Shown in pieces: positions 25,182-33,162 of a DNA stretch of 64,000 nt (position 1 is its first letter; each line of letters opens with the position of its first letter). The stretch comes from JAJXWB01 sp964634325 (lineage in GTDB: Bacteria > Pseudomonadota > Alphaproteobacteria > Rhizobiales > Beijerinckiaceae), in the NCBI GenBank assembly GCA_964634325.1, contig CAZWJF010000011.1, forward strand, positions 31,444 through 95,443, written 5' to 3'. Both the position numbers and the translations under genes were made by a program. The notes below the pieces were generated by a model that saw only the letters and a list, made by a program, of their open reading frames with translations, was not told the origin of the DNA and made no database searches.

Positions 25182-26806
25182 TGCGCGGCAATTTGAAACT
25201 CGTCGAGGCGGACGATGCGTCGTGGATCGAGGAGCCGCGCGGCGTCCGCGTCGCGGCGCCCCGGAAGTCCCTTCTGCGCTTCATCACATGCGGCTCGGTC
25301 GACGACGGCAAGTCGACGCTCCTGGGTCGCATTCTCTACGAGACCGGCGCGGTCTTCGACGACCAGCTGGACGCGGTGCGCCGCGACAGCGCCCGTTTCG
25401 GCACGACCGGCGACGATCTCGATTTCGCATTGCTCGTCGACGGCCTGTCGGCCGAACGGGAACAGGGCATCACGATCGACGTCGCCTACCGGTATTTCTC
25501 GACGGAGCGGCGCGCCTTCATCGCGGCGGATACGCCGGGGCACGAACAATATACCCGCAACATGGCGACCGGCGCCTCGACCGCCGACACCGCGATCATT
25601 CTGGTCGATGCGCGCAAGGGCATCCTTCCGCAGACGCGCCGTCACTCCTACATCGTCTCCATGCTCGGCGTGCGCCGTGTGATCGTTGCGGTCAACAAGA
25701 TCGATCTTGTCGATTACGACGAAGCGACCTTCAGGGCGATCGAACGCGACTATCGGACTCTCGCCGCATCGCTCGGCTTTGTCGAAACGCATATCGTGCC
25801 GGTCTCTGCAAGGTTCGGCGACAATGTCGTGTCGCCGTCTGCGCGCACGCCGTGGCGGTCCGGTCCGGCCCTGCTGCCGTTGCTCGAATCGATCGAGGCG
25901 ACGGCGACCGACGACGCCGAGTTTCGTTTCCCGGTGCAGATCGTCAATCGACCCAATCTCGATTTCCGCGGCTATTCCGGAATGATCGCCAGCGGCGAGA
26001 TCGCCGTCGGAGACGCTGTCGTCGCGCTGCCGCGGGGACGCGCGAGCCGCGTGGCCGCCATCCTCGGACCGTCGGGCGCCCAAGACCGCGCGGTCGCCGG
26101 CCAGTCCGTAACGCTCACGCTTTCGGACGAGATCGACGTTTCGCGGGGCGACGTCCTGGTACGACGCAACTCCACGATCGCGCCGGTTCGAAGGATCGAC
26201 GCGCGCCTGCTCGGCCTGTCCGAGACGCCGGTCTCGCCCGGCCGACGCTATGTCGTGAAGATCGGCGCGACGACGACCACGGCGCGCATCGCCGCGCTGC
26301 ATCATGCGGTCGACGTCCATACTTACGATCACGTCGCCGCGGCCGACCTGCCGATGAACGCGATCGGCGCCGCGACCCTTAATCTCGAGACAGACGTCGT
26401 CGCGAGCGAATATGCGCGATGCCGGTCGCTCGGCGGCCTTCTCCTGATCGACCCCTATACCAACGAGACGGCGGCGCTTGGGGTCGTCGAAGCGGAGGCC
26501 GCCGCAGCGGAGCGAGAGGGCGAACGCGAGACAAGCGTCGGCGCCCGACTCTTGCGCCTGGCGAGCCGGGCCGGCCTTGTCGGCGCGCCAGGGCGCGCGC
26601 TCGATGCGGCGGTCGGCGCCGCGCTTGCGGGACTGGTCGTGCTCGTCTTGACCGGACGCCCGGCGTTTGCGCTCGCCAGCGCCGGCGCCGATGTCTTTCT
26701 GCGCCCGCCGGCCATCGGCATAGCGCGCCGCCTTTCGGCGCGGATATCGGCGGGCGCGCGCCGACGACGAGAAGCGAGCCTGACCGTCGACGGCGGCGGG
26801 ATTTAG
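25181..26806 (+). CDS. cysN: Sulfate adenylyltransferase subunit 1 (GTPase) with C-terminal extension
   Basis: A 541-residue EF-Tu-like GTPase partner of CysD. It has G1 GSVDDGKST, G3 DTPGHEQY, G4 NKIDLVDYDE and the two beta-barrel domains ending near residue 425 (LLIDPYTNETAALG). There is no CysC (APS kinase) fusion. Instead, about 110 extra residues follow, containing an alanine-rich hydrophobic segment (GAALAGLVVLVLTGRPAFAL) and a basic end. This resembles a degenerate DUF2061-type membrane tail sometimes attached to CysN and could tether the complex to the membrane; that is inference. Confidence 0.93.
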   Translation: MRGNLKLVEADDASWIEEPRGVRVAAPRKSLLRFITCGSVDDGKSTLLGRILYETGAVFDDQLDAVRRDSARFGTTGDDLDFALLVDGLSAEREQGITIDVAYRYFSTERRAFIAADTPGHEQYTRNMATGASTADTAIILVDARKGILPQTRRHSYIVSMLGVRRVIVAVNKIDLVDYDEATFRAIERDYRTLAASLGFVETHIVPVSARFGDNVVSPSARTPWRSGPALLPLLESIEATATDDAEFRFPVQIVNRPNLDFRGYSGMIASGEIAVGDAVVALPRGRASRVAAILGPSGAQDRAVAGQSVTLTLSDEIDVSRGDVLVRRNSTIAPVRRIDARLLGLSETPVSPGRRYVVKIGATTTTARIAALHHAVDVHTYDHVAAADLPMNAIGAATLNLETDVVASEYARCRSLGGLLLIDPYTNETAALGVVEAEAAAAEREGERETSVGARLLRLASRAGLVGAPGRALDAAVGAALAGLVVLVLTGRPAFALASAGADVFLRPPAIGIARRLSARISAGARRRREASLTVDGGGI

Positions 26807-26835
26807 CTCCGGAGGGCCGCTGACGGCCGGCGCAC

Positions 26836-27609
26836 ATGATCGAGCCTCTCTATTCGCTGTCGGGCTTCGTCGTCGGCTTCATCGTCGGAATGACGGGCGT
26901 CGGCGGCGGTTCGCTGATGACGCCGCTTCTGGTGCTGCTGTTCGGCGTGCATCCCGCGACGGCGGTTGGAACCGACCTGCTCTACGCTGCGCTCACCAAG
27001 AGCATCGGCTCGCTGGTCCACGGTCTGCGCGACAACGTCGACTGGCGGATCGTGCGATTGCTGGCGGCGGGCAGCGTGCCGGCGTCGGCAGTCGCCCTTG
27101 TCATCCTCGCCAAGGTCGGCGTCGCGTCGCCCCCGGTCGCGCGCGCGCTGGCGACGACCCTCGGCGTCGCCCTGATCCTGACTGCGGCCTCGATCGTATT
27201 TCGGCGACGCCTGCTGCGCATGCGCTCGGAGGCTGCGCCGCTGCCGCAACGTTCTCTGGATCTGGCGACGATCGCGATCGGCGCGGCCATCGGCGCTCTG
27301 GTCTCGCTGTCGTCGGTCGGCGCGGGGGCCATCGGCGTGACGGCGCTCCTTCTCCTTTATCCGCGATTGCCCACGGTTCGCGTCGTCGGTACGGACGTCG
27401 CCCATGCTGTTCCGCTCACACTGGTCGCCGGGCTCGGACATTGGGCGGTCGGTTCGGTCGACGGCGCGATGCTGGCGTCCCTGCTCCTCGGCTCGGCGCC
27501 GGGCATTCTGCTGGGAAGCCTGCTCGCGCCGCGCGTCGACGAAAGACTGCTTCGCCTTGCGCTCGCCCTTGTGCTGCTGGTCGTCGGCAGCCGATTGCTG
27601 TTGAACTGA
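26836..27609 (+). CDS. TauE/SafE-family sulfite exporter or anion permease
   Basis: A 257-residue polytopic membrane protein with about eight hydrophobic segments. The duplicated TauE/SafE signature is visible as GFIVGMTGVGGGSLMTPLL near the N-terminus and GALVSLSSVGAGAIGVTALL in the second half. Family members export sulfite or organosulfur anions, or import sulfate. Its position 29 bases after cysN suggests sulfite detoxification or sulfate uptake for this pathway. The last residues (LLVVGSRLLLN) form the final helix. Confidence 0.9.
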   Translation: MIEPLYSLSGFVVGFIVGMTGVGGGSLMTPLLVLLFGVHPATAVGTDLLYAALTKSIGSLVHGLRDNVDWRIVRLLAAGSVPASAVALVILAKVGVASPPVARALATTLGVALILTAASIVFRRRLLRMRSEAAPLPQRSLDLATIAIGAAIGALVSLSSVGAGAIGVTALLLLYPRLPTVRVVGTDVAHAVPLTLVAGLGHWAVGSVDGAMLASLLLGSAPGILLGSLLAPRVDERLLRLALALVLLVVGSRLLLN

Positions 27610-27691
27610 GAGCGCGAGATTTTACGCGGTACAACGATATAGTAAGGTCGCGCGGACCGATCGTCGGCCAGCATCGGACCATATTTTCATC

Positions 27692-28381
27692 GTGAATTTC
27701 GACCCGCGCCCCACCGCCCCGAGCAAAATCGCGATCCTGCGCGGGCATGACCTTTTCCGCGAGCTCGACGACGACGCCTGCGCCCGCATCGCCGCCTATG
27801 CGAAACTGAAAGAAGTTCCTCGCGGCGCGACGATCTTCTCCAAAGGCGACATGGGCGCCTGCATGTTCGCGGTGGTGAGCGGCCGCGTCCTTGTGACGAC
27901 GAGTTCGAGCGAGGGCAAGAGCGCCGTTCTCAACCAGATCGAGGAAGGCGAGGTTTTCGGCGAGATCGCCTTGCTCGATGGGCAGCCGCGCACCGCGGAC
28001 GCCGTCGCCGCGGTCGATTGCCTCCTCATGGTGCTCGAAAGACGAGATTTCATACCCGTACTCGAGAGCAGTCCCGAAATCGCGATCCGTCTGCTCGAAA
28101 TCCTGTCGGGCCGGCTGCGACGAACGACCGAACAGGTCGAAGAACTCATGTTCATGGACCTGCGCAGCCGTCTGGCTCGCGCGCTCCTGCGCCTGTCTGG
28201 CGGCAAGGCCGGTTGTGCGATCGCCACCTCGCAAAGCGAACTCAGCCAGCGCGTCGGCATGTCGCGCGAAATGATCAACCGCCAGCTTCAGGTCTGGTCG
28301 CGTGAAGGCCTGCTGCGCCTCGAGCGGCGCCGGCTGACGGTGCTTCGGCCCGATCTGCTCTCCGAGATCGCCGGGCGCTGA
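27692..28381 (+). CDS. Crp-family transcriptional regulator with cyclic-nucleotide signature
   Basis: A 229-residue Crp/Fnr-superfamily regulator. The cNMP-binding domain keeps the phosphate-cassette pattern FGEIALLDGQPRTADAVA, including the R-T-A that contacts the cyclic phosphate. The N-terminus lacks FNR-type cysteines. The C-terminal helix-turn-helix is ATSQSELSQRVGMSREMINR. The start is a GTG at 27692, with no good ribosome binding site. A near-consensus Crp box lies 22 bases after its stop, ahead of the DyP-P450-SGNH gene, and a class III cyclase gene lies beyond that. The two neighbours make a cAMP-type signal plausible. The ligand is inferred. Confidence 0.85.
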   Translation: MNFDPRPTAPSKIAILRGHDLFRELDDDACARIAAYAKLKEVPRGATIFSKGDMGACMFAVVSGRVLVTTSSSEGKSAVLNQIEEGEVFGEIALLDGQPRTADAVAAVDCLLMVLERRDFIPVLESSPEIAIRLLEILSGRLRRTTEQVEELMFMDLRSRLARALLRLSGGKAGCAIATSQSELSQRVGMSREMINRQLQVWSREGLLRLERRRLTVLRPDLLSEIAGR

Positions 28382-28402
28382 GAGCGTCGAAAGATTCGCG
28401 TC

Positions 28403-28418
28403 AGTGACGCGTCTCACA
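28403..28418. promoter_or_regulatory. Crp-like operator upstream of the DyP-P450-SGNH gene
   Basis: AGTGA-CGCGTC-TCACA matches the Crp consensus TGTGA-N6-TCACA at nine of ten half-site positions. It sits between the Crp-family regulator (stop 28381) and the fusion gene (ATG 28510), with its centre about 100 bases before that ATG, compatible with activation from a start near 28450-28475. This is a likely local target of the adjacent regulator, but the match is only by eye. Confidence 0.55.
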
Positions 28419-28509
28419 ATCCGACGCCATGTCTCGCGCGACTATCGCGACGCGCTGCTGCGAGACCGACAGCGGCGACCGGAATTGTCTTACGCAGGGG
28501 ATTTTCAAG

Positions 28510-31500
28510 ATGCGGCGCGATCTCACGATCAAGACGGGCGGACTTTCAGGCACGTCGGATTTTCGCGTTCTGGCGCCGATCAAGAAGGGCTTCGTGCCGT
28601 CGCTGGACGCGATCACCTACAAGACGCGCGTCAAACGCGTGCTCAGAACCCTGCATATCGGCCGCTCCGACGCCCATGAGCACGAATTGTTCCGCGTCCT
28701 GTCGGACGCGGTGGAGCGCGTCGGCCGCATTCATTCCGTCGGCATCGCGGTGCTGGAGCCCGAAGACAAGGTGCTGCTGACCGTAACCTTCGACGGGTCC
28801 TGGGAAGCCTATGTCCGCGTCATCTGGCAGAAGGTCGCGCGGCTGCTCGATCTCATCTTCTGCAATACCGACGGTTATGTGCTCGGATACGAGAACAGTT
28901 ACGAAGATTGGGGCGCGTGGCTGAAGTCGGCGCAGAGCGAGGCCGCCTTCCTCTACGCCACGCCAAACGTGACCGTGGACGACATTCGCTATCTGCGGAT
29001 GGAGGAGCGGGTCCATCGCCGCGAGCCGGGCGCAAGGGCCGAGTTGGTCACATCGCGGATCCGCATTCCTTCGGCCGAGCAGATCGCCTCCCGTTCGATC
29101 TTCGAAACCGACGGCATGGTCCCCGGCGACCCGACGAGCGCCGGCTACGAGCAGGCCATGTCGATCGACGACGCAGGCCGACCGCCGTTCCGGCACGGCG
29201 TTCGGATTCTGGCGGGCATCTACCGGCTGACCGACGTCTTTCCGCCCTACACGAAGGACGGCGAAGTCCTGCACCGCGCGGCGCAGGAGCTGTTGCCTGA
29301 ATTCGTCCGGATGGTGCGCGATGGAAACACCTATCAATACGGCGTCGCGCGCGCGCTGCGGCGTTTCGAGGAAGCCGTCCACTGGTTCCAGGAATCGCCG
29401 GCCGAGCCGGATGTGCGCACGCAGCTGCCCACGCCGCTTCCGGAGAAGCCGCCGCTCGCAGACCCCGCGAATGTGCAGGGCGGCATTCTGACGTCCTATC
29501 CCGACGTCGACCACGGCTGTCTGCTGATGGTGCAATTCAAGACGCCGGCCGCGGCGGCGGCGTTCCTCAAGGCCCTGCCCGTCACGACGGAAGCCGATAC
29601 GCTGGCGCCCGGAGGCATCGCCACGAATATTGCATTCACGCTCGAAGGTCTTCGCGCGATCGGACTCACCGACGACGAAATCCGGGAATGGCCCGAGGAG
29701 TTCGCGCAGGGCATGGAGATGCGCGCCGGCATTCTGGGCGATGTGCGGGTCAACCACCCGCAGCGCTGGCGACGGCCTGCGCGCAACTGGGCGTTGGGCG
29801 TCAATGCGCCGAACGTCGGCGAGACCGACGAAGCAGCGCGGATCGACCTCAGCGCCGTCCACGCGATGATCCAGGTGCGCTCGCGCGCGACGCCCGACGG
29901 CAGCGACGACGACACGATCAAGGCGCGCGCGCCGTTGATGGCGGCGCTCGAAAAGCTGGTCGCGGTTCACGAAGGGGTCGCGCCCCTGTCGCTGCAATGG
30001 ATGCATCGCCTGCGCAACGCCAACAAGGTCGTCGAGGAGCACTTCGGTTTCACGGAGGGCAATTCCGAGCCCGTGCTGAACAAGGCGGACGCCGGACGCC
30101 GCTATTCCAACCAGAGCCACCTCGGCGATTTTCTCTGCGGCTATCCCAACCTCGCCGACAAGACGGACTTCTATGGCGGCGCCTCGGAACGGATTCGTCC
30201 GTTGATGAAGGACGGGAGCTTTCTCGCCGTCCGCAAGCTGCGACAGGACGTCGAGGCCTTCGAGACGGCGCTCGCCGAAGGCGCAAAGGCGCTGAACGCG
30301 GAAGGCCTGACGTTGTCGCGCGAAGACCTGATGGCGAAGATGATGGGGCGCTGGCCCGCCGATCACGCGCAGTCCGGCCAGCCGCTGGCCGAAGTGCTCG
30401 GCCCCGACCCTTTGTCCAACGACTTCCATTTCGACAAGGATCCGGCCGGATCGGTTTGCCCGTTCCACGCGCATATCCGGCGCGCGAATCCGCGTTTCGT
30501 CTCGCCCGAACCCGGCGCGCGGCCGCCGCGGATCGCGCGACGCGGCATGTCTTACGGACCGATCCACGACCGCGGCCAGACTGATCCGACCGCTCTCCGC
30601 AATAGTCTCGATACCGAGCGCGGTCTTGTGTTCATGGTCTACAACGCCAGCCTCGGCGAACAGTTCGAGGTCGTGCAGAGCTGGCTTTCTGGCGGCAACA
30701 GTTCCGGATCGTTCTCCGGCCAGTCGGACCCGCTGCTCGGCGTCGCCGAACCCGGCAAGAAGCGCTTCTTCCGTTTCGAGCACGAGGGGCAGGTCGCCCA
30801 CATGCCGCTCGACGGCTCGGATCGACTGCATGTCGAACCGCGTCCGTTCGTGCGGCTCGAATGGGGCGCTTACCTGTTTGCGCCGTCGATCAAGGCGCTC
30901 GGCCTCTTGCAGGCGCGTGCGGAGGCGCAAGGCCAGAAGCCGCTCGTGACGTGGAGCGCCGCCAGAGGCGAGAAGAAGATCGCCGCCCTGCGCGCGCTCG
31001 AGGCGCGCGAGGGCGCCGACGCCGCGCTATCGGCATGGAAAGCGGCGCTCGAAGACCAGGACGCCGCGGCCGATTTCACAAGCGCGTCGATCTGGGCGGC
31101 CATCCGCGAGAACCATGGCGGCGTGCTGCGGACGCCATATGGCGTGCTGGTCGCCGAAAAGGAGATGGTCCAGAAGGTCTTCGTCGACGCCGCGCGAAAC
31201 CTGACGATCACCGGCTACCTGCCGCGCATGCGACGGTCGTTCGGCGTGCTCTATCTCGGCCTCGATCCGGGACAGGAGGACCGCGCCTACGAACGCGCGT
31301 CAGAGGCCTGCAACAAGGCGATCATGGCGATCGACACGCATTACACGTTCGATCTCGCGCGCACGTCCGTCCAGAAAGCGTTGCAGAAACTCGTCGACGA
31401 CGAGATCGCCTACGCGCGGCACGACGGCGAGCGGCGATGGGAGCTGACCGTCGAAGCGCGCGAGCTTCTGGAGCCGATTCTGGCGGATTTCTGCGAGGAA

Positions 31501-33153
31501 TGGTTCGGCCTCTCCGAGCAGGGCGGCCTGTTCCGGCGCGCCGGCTATCGATGGGACTGGAAGCCGGGGCTGCCGCCCAATTATCCCGGGCACTTCCTGT
31601 CGCCGTCGCGCTACATCTTCCAGCCGCATCCGGGGCCGGACGTCGAGGCGATCGGCGCGGCGCACGGCGTGTCCGTGCACGGCGCCATGGTGGATTATCT
31701 GACGAAATACGGCGCGAGCCTGAAAGCGTCGGTCACGCGCGCCGTGCTGGACTCGGCCGAAGGGAAAGACGTCGAATTCGCCTCGCGTACGATCGCCGGC
31801 GCGATGATGGGTTTCATCCCGACGGTCGAAGGCAACTTGCGCCGCATTCTCAACGAGTGGCTGCGCGAAGGCGTCCTGTGGAAACTGCGCGCGCGATTCG
31901 CCGGCGATCCGACCGACGATTTTACAGACGCCTGCAACCGCCTCGGCGACGATTTCATCCCGGCGATGCAATTGCGCGCCGTGCCCGAGATCATCTGGCG
32001 CACGGCCACAGTGTCGCACACGCTGGGCGACGGCGAACATATGGTCGAGGTGAAGCCCGGCGAGATCGTCGTAGCGAGTTCGGTGTCGGCCACCCAGCAA
32101 TGTCTGGCCGAAGGCAGCCGCCAATACCACCACGCGTTCGGCGGCAACCGTCGCGCGGCGGATCATCCGACACACGCCTGCCCCGGCGCCGATCCGGCGC
32201 TCGCCGTCATGCTTGGCTTCTTCAGCGCTCTCGTCGAATCGGACCTGCCGCTGCGGCCCGGGCCCGGACCCTTGACGATTTCGATGGAGGGCTGGCTGCC
32301 GGCTGCGCCGCCGAAACACACGCCGGCCAAGACCTCGGACCATTGGCTGGGGCTGACGTCGGCGCCTGTGACCACGCCCATTCTCGTCATCGGCGATTCA
32401 TGGCTGTCGAACACGTTCGGATACCAGAGCCTCGTGGGATCGCTGGCGACGCTCGGCTACAAGGTCGGGTCGGGCATGCGCTTTTCCGCGCTCGGCATGC
32501 GGCTCAAGGAAATGGCCGACCCGGCGCTGCTCGACCAAGTGTCGAGCTTCTTCCTCAACCTCGGCCCGCACGATGCGAAGCCCGACTGCATCCTGCTCGG
32601 CGGCGGCGGCAACGATGTCGTCTATCCGAGTTCGGAACCACAAAAGACGCCGCTCTACCGGATGCTGAAACAGGCGCCGGCACCGGGCGAAGATCCGCTC
32701 ATCGCGGAGGAAGTCGTCAAATTCATCGATGTCGAGCTCTACGGCTACATGAAGACCGTCATCGACGCCTTGAAGAAGGTGACCGACCTGCCGATCGTCA
32801 TCCACGCCTACGACCATCCGATCCCGGACGGCCGTCCCCTGCTCTTCTCGACGCCCTGGCTGAAGCCGGCGTTCGACGCGCGCGGCATGCCGGACCTGAA
32901 CGAGAACAGAGAGGTCATGCGTCGGTTGATCGATCGCCTGAACGACGCGGCGGGACGGGTCGCGGCCGCCAACATCGGGCGCGTCCATCACGCCAATCTC
33001 ACCGGCATCCTCGCCAAGGATCCACGCTATCAGGCGGACTACACCCAACTCTGGGCTAACGAACTGCATCCGACGCGCGATGGTTTCGACCTGCTGGCGG
33101 CGGAGATCGCGCGCATGTTGCAGGACCTCAATATCGGTCCGCCGACGTCGTAG
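28510..33153 (+). CDS. Giant fusion: N-terminal accessory domain, DyP-type peroxidase, P450-like domain, SGNH hydrolase
   Basis: 1547 residues with no signal peptide. Residues ~1-290 form an unassigned alpha/beta region. Residues ~315-830 match a DyP haem peroxidase: NIAFTLEGLRAIGL, GMEMRAGILGD, the GxxDG motif as G513-F-T-E516-G517 (Glu replacing the usual Asp), and the proximal-haem motif C650-PFHAHIRRANPR (His655). Residues ~870-1285 look like a cytochrome P450: an I-helix-like stretch near 1097, and a Cys-ligand loop FGGNRR followed by HAC1224PG; the ExxR Glu is not seen. Residues ~1290-1547 are SGNH: G-D1296-S1297-W, GGN1368D, N1517-E-L-H1520-P. The ATG at 28510 (AGGGG upstream) is preferred over 28429. 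Possibly an oxylipin- or lipid-processing enzyme; function unproven. Confidence 0.75.
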   Translation: MRRDLTIKTGGLSGTSDFRVLAPIKKGFVPSLDAITYKTRVKRVLRTLHIGRSDAHEHELFRVLSDAVERVGRIHSVGIAVLEPEDKVLLTVTFDGSWEAYVRVIWQKVARLLDLIFCNTDGYVLGYENSYEDWGAWLKSAQSEAAFLYATPNVTVDDIRYLRMEERVHRREPGARAELVTSRIRIPSAEQIASRSIFETDGMVPGDPTSAGYEQAMSIDDAGRPPFRHGVRILAGIYRLTDVFPPYTKDGEVLHRAAQELLPEFVRMVRDGNTYQYGVARALRRFEEAVHWFQESPAEPDVRTQLPTPLPEKPPLADPANVQGGILTSYPDVDHGCLLMVQFKTPAAAAAFLKALPVTTEADTLAPGGIATNIAFTLEGLRAIGLTDDEIREWPEEFAQGMEMRAGILGDVRVNHPQRWRRPARNWALGVNAPNVGETDEAARIDLSAVHAMIQVRSRATPDGSDDDTIKARAPLMAALEKLVAVHEGVAPLSLQWMHRLRNANKVVEEHFGFTEGNSEPVLNKADAGRRYSNQSHLGDFLCGYPNLADKTDFYGGASERIRPLMKDGSFLAVRKLRQDVEAFETALAEGAKALNAEGLTLSREDLMAKMMGRWPADHAQSGQPLAEVLGPDPLSNDFHFDKDPAGSVCPFHAHIRRANPRFVSPEPGARPPRIARRGMSYGPIHDRGQTDPTALRNSLDTERGLVFMVYNASLGEQFEVVQSWLSGGNSSGSFSGQSDPLLGVAEPGKKRFFRFEHEGQVAHMPLDGSDRLHVEPRPFVRLEWGAYLFAPSIKALGLLQARAEAQGQKPLVTWSAARGEKKIAALRALEAREGADAALSAWKAALEDQDAAADFTSASIWAAIRENHGGVLRTPYGVLVAEKEMVQKVFVDAARNLTITGYLPRMRRSFGVLYLGLDPGQEDRAYERASEACNKAIMAIDTHYTFDLARTSVQKALQKLVDDEIAYARHDGERRWELTVEARELLEPILADFCEEWFGLSEQGGLFRRAGYRWDWKPGLPPNYPGHFLSPSRYIFQPHPGPDVEAIGAAHGVSVHGAMVDYLTKYGASLKASVTRAVLDSAEGKDVEFASRTIAGAMMGFIPTVEGNLRRILNEWLREGVLWKLRARFAGDPTDDFTDACNRLGDDFIPAMQLRAVPEIIWRTATVSHTLGDGEHMVEVKPGEIVVASSVSATQQCLAEGSRQYHHAFGGNRRAADHPTHACPGADPALAVMLGFFSALVESDLPLRPGPGPLTISMEGWLPAAPPKHTPAKTSDHWLGLTSAPVTTPILVIGDSWLSNTFGYQSLVGSLATLGYKVGSGMRFSALGMRLKEMADPALLDQVSSFFLNLGPHDAKPDCILLGGGGNDVVYPSSEPQKTPLYRMLKQAPAPGEDPLIAEEVVKFIDVELYGYMKTVIDALKKVTDLPIVIHAYDHPIPDGRPLLFSTPWLKPAFDARGMPDLNENREVMRRLIDRLNDAAGRVAAANIGRVHHANLTGILAKDPRYQADYTQLWANELHPTRDGFDLLAAEIARMLQDLNIGPPTS

Positions 33154-33162
33154 ACGGCTGCG

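Noticed and set aside
27692..28381. FNR or FixK identity for the Crp-family gene
   Set aside because: No N-terminal cysteine cluster, and the cyclic-nucleotide pocket pattern with R-T-A is kept, so a Crp-like regulator is the better call.
28546..30930. 794-codon minus-strand frame opposite the DyP region
   Set aside because: Arg/His/Val-rich antisense artefact; the plus strand has conserved DyP motifs.
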